The position numbers were made by a program, and so were the translations under genes. From assembly GCA_022925895.1 (NCBI GenBank), contig JAKSYS010000003.1:62001-126000 (forward strand): a DNA stretch of 64,000 bases, given 5' to 3'. Source of the DNA: Fragilaria crotonensis. Taxonomy: Eukaryota > Bacillariophyta > Fragilariophyceae > Fragilariales > Fragilariaceae. The first letter of the stretch is position 1; each line of letters opens with the position of its first letter. This document shows, piece by piece, positions 51,327-62,300 of the stretch. A model generated the notes under the pieces. The model did no database searches. It saw only the letters and a program-made list of their open reading frames with translations, and had not been told where the DNA came from.

Positions 51327-51803
51327 TGGCCAGTTCCTAGTTTGGTCTGTCTGCCGATACGTCGAATCTTCGTTTTTTGATCCATGTTCCGTAAGCTATA
51401 CTCGGAGTACAATTGACTGTCCGTCAGCCGTCAACATGGTCGCGTTTCGAATCTCTACAGTACCGGTAGTATCATACAGTACCTGGTACTGTAACAGGTA
51501 CGATGCATGCTACTACCACGTAGTACCTGGTACTCAGTACGATCTCCACATCAAGTCACAAAATCTTCACCATACGCCGCCATACGCATGTCACACCATA
51601 CACTCCGAGTATGATACGCCGCCTGTACTCCGGCGTACAGTATGAATCACAACGATCTTTCAGTCAGAAGCGTAGGCAGTGGGGTTGAAATCAAAAATCA
51701 TGACACCTTTTGCTTCCAGCTACAAGTAATACCTGCGGATCCGATCGAACTCCACCGGACAAAGCCTCGGCGAGTTGTGACAACTGGAAACCCTTTGCGT
51801 GCC
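51327..51803. other. Intergenic, GTAC-rich
   Basis: About 480 bp between the hAT element and the LSMT-like gene. 51450-51545 is a dense run of 'ggtactg' and 'gtacctg' words. The frame of the LSMT gene is open through part of it but the conserved protein begins at 51804. Confidence 0.5.
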
Positions 51804-53452
51804 ATGACGTTGTCGACAATGGCAATACGTCTATGCGTTCTCGTCAGCCTTTCAACGTTTGTAACTGCTTTTCATGGAGTACGGGTACCTCAATATGAAG
51901 TAACGATTTCAAGTACCACAAGGCTCAACGCCGTGTCATCGCGTCTATCCCGCGCCACCACAACGCTACAAGAATGGACCACGGGAGTCGGAGCCACTGC
52001 TGGCATCAAAGTCGGTGGTGTTTCCATTCAAGAAAGTAAATTTGGTGGACTAGGATTGGTGGTGACACAAACATGTGTGCAGCCCAATACCGTATTAGTA
52101 TCAGTTCCCAGCACAGTCGCTCTCACAGTCGATAGCAGCTCGGGTCCCAACGATGCTGCCTTAATGGATTCGGCAGTCCGCGATCGCAAGGCGCTGCGGG
52201 ATGCGCCATGGTTCGTACAGTTCAGCATATACCTTCAGGCTCTCGACAAGATTTCGTCAACAAGGGGGACAGCGGGTAATCTCCTTCCGATGCAGCCGTG
52301 GTTAGATTCCTTGCCGCGATCGTTTGATACGCCGATTCATTGGTCATCGTCGTCGCTGGGTGACTTGCAGTACAATCACCTGGTCGATTCAGTGGCTCGA
52401 CAAGAGAAGGAATGGAAGGCACTGTACTCCGAAATTGAAAAGATAGCCAATGCATCCCTCAAACTCACTTATGACGACTTCGTCTGGGGTTGCGAATGTG
52501 CTCGATCGCGAGCCTTCTCGGGGGCGTACACAGGATCAGCATTCAATCCTGGTATATATGCATTCACCCTCCTCTTGGTGACTGCCTATGTGGGGCTGGG
52601 GCTTGGAACATTGGAACAGGCTGCCAATGGTGCCGGTTTAGTCTTTTGCGCGTCCATCTTCAAGGATTTCATCATACCCAAATTGTTCAAAACAAAGAAA
52701 TACGTTATTTGTCCACTAATTGACATGGCGAATCACGATTCTCTGCAACCAAGTGCAGACGTTTCGTTTGAATTCTTTGCAGATGCCTACAGCTTGGCGT
52801 CGTCTTCCACTGCAGCCCCGGTCGAACGAGGTTCAGAAGTACTCATTTCCTACGGCGCTCGGTCGAACGATCAATTATTGCAATACTATGGTTTTGTCGA
52901 ACCCAACAACCCTCATGATGTGTACGTCATGCCACCGCTCCGAGAATGGAACATTGCCGCCCTCGAACAAGCCTGTGGGGTTGAATCTTTGCTCCGGGAC
53001 GATTGGAAAAATTGAATCGCGCCGGATTGTTGGGCAGTGATAGCACCAGTTCTTCGTCTCGTGGTGCCGTTGGCAGCACCATGGACGATTCCTACAACCT
53101 GGCCAACCCCAAGGGCGGTGTTGTGGTTACGCGAGCTGCGGGGATCGATCCTGCCGTGATGCAAGCTCTGCGAGCTCTAGTATCCACCGACGAGGAATGG
53201 ATGGCGGCAGGAGAAGCAATTGGGAACTTTTCCGAGGAAATGAGCTCTGAGAATGAACGTCGGGCCAATCTGGCTGCGCGCAAGGCGATGGAATTAGAGC
53301 TGGAATCAAAGCCGACGACACTACAACAGGACATGGAGATCTGGAAGAGAAAAATGTCCTCAAAGAGCAGTCTCGATCGGGAAGAGGAATTAGCATTGTC
53401 TTTCCGAATCGAGAAAAAGAAGCTACTCCAAGAAGTCATAAACAACATGTAA
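51804..53452 (+). CDS. SET-domain protein of the Rubisco LSMT type, plastid-type leader, one frame break
   Basis: Family members methylate Lys in Rubisco, aldolase or other proteins. The ATG at 51804 (or 51819) opens 'MAIRLCVLVSLSTFVTAFHG', a signal peptide with a TA-F site typical of diatom plastid preproteins. The split SET domain follows: 'GLGLVVTQTCVQPNTVLVSV', then 'CPLIDMANHDS' and 'EVLISYGARSNDQLLQYYGF' with the catalytic Tyr. The C-terminal substrate-binding domain lies in a different frame from 53012 on ('LNRAGLLGSD' to 'EKKKLLQEVI'). One base missing from the A5 run at 53007-53011 joins them. Total about 550 residues. The target protein is not predictable. Confidence 0.8.
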
Positions 53453-53562
53453 TTTCAGTCAGCCACGCAACCCGAGTAAAGCGCTAGAGTATCATACATG
53501 AACTACATCGCGCACACTGTATGGGGCATTTTCTAATGCGACACTACAACCGGTAGCTCCAG

Positions 53563-55182
53563 TCACGGAGATTTCCGAGATACCCGCACAAGCTCCGGTT
53601 GTGACTGTCGTTGCTTCGCCTTGAATACCATATCGGCCAGGTCCTTGGCAATATCTAGAGTAGCTGAAGGGCGAGCAGCGTTCAAGGCTGCATTTTGAAG
53701 CTGTGTCATGGTCTCGGGTGACGCCAACCAGCCCCGGACTGTTTCAGCAATCACGTGTGGATCGCCGCTATAAGTTCCGAACCCCGCGTCCTCAACAAAT
53801 GGAACGTTGCCTTCTTCTTGGCCAGGGCTGACGATAGCAAAAGCATTAGTTGTGAGAAGGGATGCAGGGGCGAGCAAGAGAGCATCCATCATACGCATCA
53901 AGTGCATTGTAAACGCGGGTTTCACATGCACACTGACTGAGTTTAACTCAGTCGAAACTTACAGATACGAAAAGAGCATGCAGGGCAGTCCACAGATGGA
54001 GGCTTCCGCAATAGTTCCTGGTCCAGCCTTTGTGACGAGAGCATCCGACGCTTGCATCCATTCATCCATATTGTTGACAAATCCTTGGACACTGACTTTC
54101 ACACCTCTCCCAAAGTCATATCCTGTCAGGCTCTCCTTGGCCTTCTGGTTGTTTCCACAAACAACCACCATTTGATAGGCTGGCGTGGAACTATCAGATC
54201 CCAATCTTTCACCCAACGATTTCGCAATGTCCACAATACCACCCATGCCATCGCCTCCACCGACCAGCAAGACGGTGGGAAGGTCTGCATCAATTTTCAA
54301 ATCGTTTCGCAGCGTCCTTTTGTTCTTATCTTTGGTTTCTGCGGTCGACCAAAACCCTTTACGAATGGGGAGCCCATATTGAAAAATCTGGGACGGTTGC
54401 AACTTCCGATTCCGAGCGAGTTGGTAGAGAGCATCCGATGGAACGAAGCACTTATCGACTCTGTTGAGTGTCCGTGAAGAATGTTGGTATAAAAACGCAC
54501 ATTGGGATACAATGACAAACATTCTATTCGTGTCGACAACTTACTTTGGATTGAACCATGTTGGGTGAGCTCCTCCTAAATCCGTCACAACAGTGACGAA
54601 TGGCGTAGTACGAGCGTCAGGTGCTCTCGTAGCCCCATCGGTATCCAGCGACGATAGGATCTTGAGCGGAAGGTCTTGACACAAAGGATGCACCGACACT
54701 ACCATGTCTGCACGCTTTGCAGTGCTTCCCGATGGTCGATCGAGGCACTTGGCAAACGCACCGAAACAAATAGTTTCCATCATAAACTCATTGAGTGCCA
54801 AACCGAAGGGTGTTTCACCAAAACGATAGAACCACGCCCATAGGAAACTGTACTCTGCCATGATTTTGTACATTCGCGGGTAATCATTATAAGGCCATAC
54901 GGGACCATATTCAGTGAAAATGTCCACAATATCGCATTCAATCTTTCCAGGATGGAGGACGTTTAAGGCATCGCGAAGAGCATTTGCGGACGCGCGGTGT
55001 CCGCCCCCAGTATCCGACATGAGGATTTGTATGGTACACACATCGTCATCGGCTAGTTGACGACGGTGTGTGTCTCGAAGGGAGGGCGATGGGAATTGGC
55101 GGAAGACGGATGTGGCAGGCGGCGCAAAGGATTCGATGCTCGAAACGAGCGTCAGAAGAAGAAAGAAAGCGTGGCGTGGCAT
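53563..55182 (-). CDS. MGD1: Monogalactosyldiacylglycerol synthase, two introns
   Basis: Transfers galactose from UDP-Gal to diacylglycerol, making the main thylakoid lipid. Exons are 55182-54545, 54460-53963 and 53827-53563; introns are 84 and 135 bp with GT-AG ends; the product is 466 residues, all in frame. The leader 'MPRHAFFLLLTLVSSIESFA' followed by 'PPATSVF' matches the diatom ASAFAP plastid type. GT28-type blocks: 'ILMSDTGGGHRASANALRDA' (acceptor side), 'VTVVTDLGGAHPTWF', 'YGLPIRKGFW', 'VLLVGGGDGMGG', 'ALVTKAGPGTIAEASICGLP' and 'PGQEEGNVPFVED'. It shares a 420-bp divergent promoter region with ThiD-ThiE. Confidence 0.92.
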
Positions 55183-55601
55183 GACTGGTCTAGCGCTATA
55201 GTTGATAACTTCTTCGGGATTGGTAGCGAACAGCTCACCCTCGAACGCAGCAGCCTTGCGTTGTTGTCAAGTGTGTTACTGAAGTATCTGTCGTGTGCTT
55301 CAAGTTGTCACCTCGTGCTTTGGAGATTCAAAACACACCGCTGACAGACAAACGTTGGAAGTGTCACCATGTCACCATCCGCGTGGAGCCCCAAAAGTTG
55401 CCGCCGAGGACATTTCACACGCGACGAACACGTCACCAACGTCAGATCATGGGCAGCGGGCAGCGCAGTAAAAAACCCTGATGTTTACGACGTGAAAAGA
55501 TGTCCAGGCGAAATCCTGAAAACTGAATGCTGTTGTCATTCACCAAAAGGAGCTATTGCATGGAGGCAACAGTGTCGAAGTAACCAGCACTTGACCTTTT
55601 C
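55183..55601. promoter_or_regulatory. Divergent intergenic between MGDG synthase and ThiD-ThiE
   Basis: 419 bp between two start codons on opposite strands, so it must hold both promoters and 5' leaders. No conserved box is obvious by eye. No thiamine-riboswitch core could be recognised in it. Confidence 0.45.
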
Positions 55602-57338
55602 ATGAAATCGTTTCTCTCCTTTGTTGTCACTGCAGTATCAGTCCAAGCCATGGTCACGTCCTCGCCTCTGCAGACTCCCCCCATTGTCTACACAATTGCT
55701 GGCTCTGACTCGGGTGGTGGGGCTGGCATCCAAGCCGACTTGCACGCGATACATTCCTTTGGATGTCATGGCTGTTCCGCCATTACCTGTCTGACAGCCC
55801 AAAATTCCTGTGGTGTCACAGAGGTGCACGCTCCCCCGCCAGCGTTCTTGGCAAGACAACTCCAAACCCTGTTGGAGGATTTGCCTCCGAGGGCCATCAA
55901 GATTGGCATGTTGGGAACGCGGGAATTGGCAGAGACTGTGGGTGACTTTTTGGAGTCATTGCAAGAAAGTGGCAACGACAAACCATGGGTCGTTGTTGAT
56001 CCCGTGATGATATCGACATCCGGACATTGCTTGATTGACGATGAAGCCAAGGCTGCCATGATTGCCCGTGTCTTCCCCTTTGCCGATGTTCTCACACCCA
56101 ACAAGTACGAGGCAGAGGCGTTGCTGGGTCGGGAGTTGAAGACACCTTCCGATGTCGAGCAGGGTGCAAAGGAATTATTAAAAATGGGTGTCAAATCAGT
56201 TTTGATCAAGGGCGGACACTCCCTCATGGAGAAACGAACGAGCGAAAGCGCAGCTCCAGATGTCAATGTCACTCTTGGTTATGCACAAGATTACTTCGTA
56301 TCGTCACTTCCGTCACCCGAAGAACCGCGGCTTTGCGATGGTGGTGTTTGGATTCGGACAGACCGATATGACTCAGAGCATACTCATGGCACCGGGTGCA
56401 CCCTATCCTCCGCGATTGCATCTGCGCTAGCACTCGGACATCAACAAAAACAACAACAATCGTCCTCCAATAAAGATGGTGCCACTGTTGCCATACAACC
56501 GATAGATGCTTGTTGCCTGGGAAAGGCCTACGTTACTGCTGGTATTGCCCGTGGTGTTCAACTTGGTCAAGGTCCAGGTCCAGTGGTCCACACGGCGTTC
56601 CCCTCATCGTCTCGACACTTTCCTCGGATTGCTTGGAATCCTACGTTACGATCTTCGGATATCAAGCCATTTCGACCCATGAAATCCTATAGTGATGCAT
56701 CCACTTCATCCAATGACCCGGTCCTTGGTCGCATACTCCCAATCGTCGACACTGTCGAGTGGGTGCAGCGTTTGACGCAAACGCCGGGAATTACTGACAT
56801 TCAGTTGCGAATCAAGGATGAATCGGACCCACATGTGATTTTGGATCGCGTGCAACAGTGCCAAACGCAATGTGCAGCCGCCAACATTCGTCTATGGATT
56901 AACGATCATTGGGAGGCCGCCCTGTCGGCGGGGTGCTTTGGTGTTCATGTGGGACAAGAAGATTTGCTAAAGTGCAAGAATGCGGGTGGACTAGATCGAC
57001 TACAGCAAGCGGGCGTGGCGCTTGGAATTTCGACCCATTCCTATGGTGAATTGGCAGCAGCTCTGGCGGTGAAACCGACGTATATAAGTTTGGGACCCAT
57101 CTTCGGAACTACGAGCAAGAAAGTTGCATTTGATCCACAGGGCTTGGATATTTGCCGGAAATGGAGACAGCTCGTGCCACAGGACATGCCTTTAGTGGCT
57201 ATTGGTGGTATTGCCAATGCTGAGATTGCCAAGTTGGTAAAGGAGGCGGGAGGTGACTGTTCCGCTGTGATAGGAGCAATCACCCAAGCTGATAATGTTG
57301 ATACTGCTGTAGCAGATCTGTGCGAAGTGATGTCTTAA
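55602..57338 (+). CDS. Bifunctional HMP-P kinase / thiamine-phosphate synthase (ThiD-ThiE fusion, TH1 type)
   Basis: Makes thiamine monophosphate from HMP and HET phosphates, as plant TH1 does. 578 residues. An N-terminal hydrophobic leader (about 1-20) is followed by ThiD (about 28-325) with 'AGSDSGGGAGIQADL', 'DPVMISTSGHCLI', 'VLTPNKYEAEALLG' and 'HGTGCTLSSAIASAL'. A linker of about 50 residues is followed by ThiE (about 380-578) with 'DIQLRIKDESD', 'LWINDHWEAA', 'GVHVGQEDL', 'GISTHSYGE', 'SLGPIFGTTSKK' and 'AIGGIANAEIAKL'. All catalytic blocks are present and the frame is intact. Plastid location is likely by analogy, though the leader lacks a clear +1 Phe. Confidence 0.92.
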   Translation: MKSFLSFVVTAVSVQAMVTSSPLQTPPIVYTIAGSDSGGGAGIQADLHAIHSFGCHGCSAITCLTAQNSCGVTEVHAPPPAFLARQLQTLLEDLPPRAIKIGMLGTRELAETVGDFLESLQESGNDKPWVVVDPVMISTSGHCLIDDEAKAAMIARVFPFADVLTPNKYEAEALLGRELKTPSDVEQGAKELLKMGVKSVLIKGGHSLMEKRTSESAAPDVNVTLGYAQDYFVSSLPSPEEPRLCDGGVWIRTDRYDSEHTHGTGCTLSSAIASALALGHQQKQQQSSSNKDGATVAIQPIDACCLGKAYVTAGIARGVQLGQGPGPVVHTAFPSSSRHFPRIAWNPTLRSSDIKPFRPMKSYSDASTSSNDPVLGRILPIVDTVEWVQRLTQTPGITDIQLRIKDESDPHVILDRVQQCQTQCAAANIRLWINDHWEAALSAGCFGVHVGQEDLLKCKNAGGLDRLQQAGVALGISTHSYGELAAALAVKPTYISLGPIFGTTSKKVAFDPQGLDICRKWRQLVPQDMPLVAIGGIANAEIAKLVKEAGGDCSAVIGAITQADNVDTAVADLCEVMS

Positions 57339-57740
57339 GTTACGTGGCAATCTCATGAAATGTGCGACATTTAAAACGTGCCCAAGTCACTTCTACAAAC
57401 GAATAGAATAATTGATTGGAGAACCAATCCAAGATACTCGAAAACGATCACGCAATTTAACGAGTAGGTGTGGGCAGCAAGTACGAATGCTTGCTGGCGG
57501 CGTTCCTCTAGGATATTATTTTGCGCCCCTCGTTTGTGAAGTCGAAATAGCTTGATAGTGCCGCACCATTTCGCCTGGCAGGTTGAAAGCATCAGCCCCC
57601 GCATCAATGTTACAGGATACGCGAAGCCTCACAAGCATAGCATTTAGGTCTAGAGGGTTACCAAGGCTTTCTTCATTGCTAACTCTAACTCAGAAGCAAC
57701 TTGTGAAACGACTATTAACACGTTTGCAGATAGATCGCCG
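57339..57740. other. Convergent intergenic
   Basis: About 400 bp between the 3' ends of ThiD-ThiE and the DOPA-dioxygenase-like gene. Nothing recognised. Confidence 0.5.
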
Positions 57741-58259
57741 CTACGATCGTTGCCACCCTTGGATTCGTAAGTGCAGCGGTGTTCCAAACCAGATTATATG
57801 CGCCGTATGATCTGCATAGTCGCCATCGGTCGAATGGGGATGAATCATAATAGAAAGCTCGCCGTGGTGTGTCTGCAAAACCTGTATTACATCTCCTAAC
57901 TTCCCTCTGTTGTCGTAGGATCCAAAATCGGCCTCCCACATTGGCAAGGGGTGCGGACCGATAGGTACAGTTTTGGGACTGTAAAATCGCATCCATGGAA
58001 ACTCCGATTTCATCGTCTCCCGCAGTGCGAGAGCCTGTTCAAATTGTTCTTGTGTCTCGAAATAGACGTGCACGTCGTACGGGTTGCGTACTTTCAAAGT
58101 GTAGCCCAAATGTGTAGATGTTGTCGTCTCGGCCTCCAAGTCACCAGCCGCTGCAAAAGGTGCCAACACGGGACCTCTGCAGAAAGGATTGCGAATGCTC
58201 GAAACCCATGCTTGGCAGTTACATAGCAAGAGAAGCAAGGAAATGCAACGAGGAATCAT
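57741..58259 (-). CDS. DOPA 4,5-dioxygenase-like protein with signal peptide
   Basis: 172 residues from the Met opening 'MIPRCISLLLLLCNCQAWVS', a signal peptide with Trp after the likely QA cleavage site. The frame also offers an upstream Met at 58334. The mature part matches the small DOPA-dioxygenase family (PF08883 type): 'YDVHVYFETQEQFEQALALR', 'FPWMRFYSPK', 'PIGPHPLPMWEADF', 'GELSIMIHPHSTDGDYADHT'. The His residues in HVYF, GPHP and IHPH are the likely metal ligands. Fungal members open the DOPA ring. The algal substrate is unknown. Leader suggests secretory-route or plastid location. Confidence 0.8.
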   Translation of the reverse strand: MIPRCISLLLLLCNCQAWVSSIRNPFCRGPVLAPFAAAGDLEAETTTSTHLGYTLKVRNPYDVHVYFETQEQFEQALALRETMKSEFPWMRFYSPKTVPIGPHPLPMWEADFGSYDNRGKLGDVIQVLQTHHGELSIMIHPHSTDGDYADHTAHIIWFGTPLHLRIQGWQRS

Positions 58260-59397
58260 GATGGATTTCGTGTATTTATTTGGAGCACATGCTGATGCTT
58301 TGCCATTGTTCGTCAAAGGTAACAATTCTCTCACTGTGATGTTGCTCCACTACCGTGGTACGACTGTACTACTGCAGTGGTGGAGTGCTCCGAGCTCCGA
58401 GTACTTGTGTGATACGTGATACGCTGAGTGTGGACGGTGGAGGCACTTGCAAACCTCGTGATCGGAGCTCCGGGTACTAACCTCTTTACTAACTTGCTTG
58501 TTAATAACGGATCTCTAGAGACTACTACTAAGGTCGGTGCATTTCATGGTGTATCGACCGACAAAAAGAATGTCATGTTGAGTGGAGAGTGTTAGTTTGC
58601 ACATAAGTTCATAGTACGTGAATCATACTACAGTACACAGCTTCAGGTTTAAGAGGTATTCTGGAGTAGGTCTGCTCCGGCGCGCACTGCATATTTGTGA
58701 CCTTAACCCTGAACTATCGAGTTGGGGTAGAGGTATGCAGAGCTCCCGTCGCTCCCGACAGCAGCTAAGGCCGAACATCAATCGAATTGAAAGAGTGCCG
58801 AGTAGCTATGGCCTCACGGTATGCAAAACAACCCTTTTGTTTCAGAACTATCACCTAGCAATCCTTGCAGGAAGAACTGAGAAACAAGTTAACTCGAAAT
58901 AAGAGCTGCCGGTGAGAGAAACCCTATCAGCTACAACCAGAATATCGACCTTGTCACACCTCACCATGAAGATGAACCAGTGGCTGGAATCACGAACCTC
59001 AGGAAGGATTGTTTTTAACACAAAGTGTGGAACCAGCAACGACTTTCTGTGCCTCTTCCCATACTGCATCCCATCAAGTGTAATTGTGATGATAAAGTTC
59101 ATCGATCCCATCGCCATGGTGGGCAATGGCGATGTGTGTTCTACTTTGTGGCTGAAACTGGCTGATCGTGAGAGCCGTATTGTGAGAAAAGTAAGAGAAC
59201 TCCATGGTTCTTGATAAACAAAATTGGCAAGTCCTTGCTATGATCGTAGGTGTCGGAACGATTCTTACTATGGCGTCGCACTTACATCGAATCGAAGGCT
59301 TGCCGCGACTAGACGAGCTTCGAAATCATCAGGTCTGGCAAGCGAAGAATCAGCCATCCCAATGCGGCAGTACAATTCCGTATACCCTTTCGACACT
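58260..59397. other. Intergenic, nothing recognised
   Basis: About 1.1 kb. Plus- and minus-strand ORFs of 90-100 codons near 58850-59215 overlap each other and show no domain. No repeats of note. Confidence 0.5.
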
Positions 59398-62300
59398 CTA
59401 CTTCGCAAGCGCCCGAGCGCTCCTCAATCCCTCTTCACTTATCTTCAACAAGGAAAAGTGTAACTTTAACGCCTCTTCCATCTTCAAACGGCTGACGCGA
59501 AGCTTTGATTTGGTGGATTCGTCAATGGATCCTTGTCGAAGCGCTTGGTCAACAAGGTCCCAAAGCAAATCAATCTTGTTGTAAGGCACGAAATCAATAT
59601 CACCTTTCTCTGGAATGCGAGAAGCGGACAACGCCTTTCGAGCGTTGCCCTCTATTTCGCCAGCAGTTAGAACCCGTGTCACAAGATTGCATGCATCTAC
59701 GTAGCGACCATACTGTATGTACAGCGTGCACATTTCAGACGCGTCGGCGCGTGCCTTTCCTTGACAGTCTTGCCGAAGAGTCCAGGTGCCTGATCACCGG
59801 AGCCAGCCAAGTGATTATCTAGCCAGTAAGGCAACTGGGCGTCGCTTAAATCCAAGAGCTCTTGCGACCTTTAGAGCCATCGGCGTAGCTGCGAGTCTCG
59901 ATCCAGCACAATCTGACGGATCAGCTCCATCGCCGATGCCCTAATGGTTGAGCGATGCAGCGATTTTCGTGGGCCGTATCTGGGTCCCGATACATAGGAG
60001 GACGAACCAGAGGCCTTGACCCCCCTGACAGCATCCAGCGCGTACTGCAGCTGGAACAGAGTAGGTCTGCTGGTTTGCTGATCAACTTTCATCGCGCCGC
60101 CATCAGTAGCGTAGACGGCGTCACGCTCTGTTGCCAATCCGACAAGATATCTGCACACCACATCTGAGTACACAACATCCAATAGATCGTTCCCATTTGG
60201 CATGGTGGTGCCATTTTTCTCGGCGTAGCATACGGCTCGCGCCTTTGCGACGGCGAATGCTAGAGGGAAAAAGCCAAATGTCGCCAGGCTGAAAGACGTC
60301 TCGATGTCGACAGCAAGACGCGGTCGCGAGAGGGCGGACGTCGAAAGGGGCGTGGCAGCGGAATCAAAAAACAGTGTCTCGAAAGCAACTGACCTGACAG
60401 CTCGTGCGCGGAGATCGTTCGCTGTCATGAACCGCGAAAGACGGTCGTCTTTCGACTCTAGGCGCTCGTCGTGAGAGGCACTCGTTCGTCGGTCCCGTCC
60501 CCTCTTCAGAATTGACTTGGGAAGTACTTCCTCTCCGTCATCGACCAACGTGATGTACGGATATGGCCCGAACTCGCCAGCCACAAGAAATGATTCGGCG
60601 GGGACTGACACGAGTTGGATGGCGACGAACGAGGCAAGCGCAGAAAGGGAAAGATCTCGAACAGCACGGCCATCGTTGTTGGTCCTGACTCCACTCAACA
60701 GAGCTCGCTCGGCATCTCCAAAACGTAGATCCATGACTTGAGCAGCGCGCTTCCAGTGGCCGCTGTTAGCGTGGAGACTGTATGAACATCCCAATGCATC
60801 CGCTTTTTGCTTGAGGAGTCGTAACGGTCGCCCATGGTATCTTGGGCAAGGACATCAGCTGCAATCTCATACAAATCTGCATCCTTCACATGGGCGCACA
60901 GTTTCAACAGATCACCCAATGCACCAGCACTAACCATGCCCTTGACGAGTTGTTCGAAGTTATTCAGACGACGTTCGGGATTTGGATTTTTGATGCAAGC
61001 ATCAACTGCAGTTGTCAATCGCGAGCGGCTTCGGCGTGCCGAAACAATAACGACCACAGGCCAACGTATTCTGGCATGGTCTTGTAGGTGCTTTCTAGGA
61101 ACATACCTTCAATTCTGCGAATCGTCCCACCCGTCTGAAGGACAAGGTTGAGGGAATTGCTGTCCGACTTAGTAAACCGGCCCAGCCTATCGGTGCGACG
61201 TTCAATGATTGACAAGCGATTCATCAAATTCGAGAGTTGCAGAAGCGTGCGGAGCAAGGCGTGGACAGACTTCTTCTGATCGGTGTTCATTTGAGGCAAG
61301 CCTCCCGCACTAAAATAGGGGAGAAAGGCCATGCGAACACTTTCTTTCTCACATAGTCGACGCACATCTTGTCGAATCGAACCATCTACGTAGCCATAAA
61401 GCATGTGCTGAAGCTCTTTCATCATGATTTGTTCGGCCTCCATCATATCCATTATTGGGGAGAGATTCGTGGACGAACTGATTAAAGCGTCGTACGTGCT
61501 TGATACATCAAGCGCATCACCATCGCTACCAATCGCCGCCGGATCCAAGAGAGAGGTGGCACGACGCCTCATATGCTCAGACAGCAATGAATTGTGGTTA
61601 GCCTCGATCAGGAGACATTCTGCGATGGCTTCCGTACGGGCGGTCGCTGCATTAGGCATTTCAAGCGCAGCCTTGCTGGAAGTTGCAAGAAGGCGAAGAG
61701 CTAAGCGAGGATAATCGCTGGCAACTTCGTCCTTAGAAGGCACTGGAAGGCATCCCAATTCAGGCAACATATCATAGTGCGAACCAAAATCGCGGGGCTT
61801 TCGAAAGGTGGCATCCAAAACGGATATGGCCAATGTCGTGACAAGGTCGTCAAGGGTGCGCTCAGACGCAATCCTTGTCGAGATTTGGATGAGATGAGCG
61901 TCCAGGACACTTGTTCTAAGATTGCTTCCCGGCAGGATACTGACAGGCACTTCGTCAGCGAAGCTCAATTTCTTCCCAGCAGGGGGTGACCCCCCGAACG
62001 ATTCAGTGGGGCCAATTGGCATCGCTGGTATGACAACGTGCTGGCTGAAGGTCCACAAGGTGGCAAGTGTGTGAAGATATTTGGTAAATACCATATCGTG
62101 AACAACAGGCTCTTCTTTGAAATGTGTCAACAGCAAAAGACAACGCCCGATGAACAAGCGCCTGGCGGCATCTACGCCGCGGACCACTAGTCCTGCGGCA
62201 GCTTGACGAATCTCAGGGCTTGGCACAATGCCTTGAGTGTCAGCGGCTGGCATCAAGTTCATGCTCAAGCCAGGAAGCAACACATCCCTGGGAACAGTTT

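Noticed and set aside
58851-59214. Overlapping 91- and 100-codon ORFs between the DODA-like gene and Nup160
   Set aside because: Both strands are open over the same stretch and no feature supports either.
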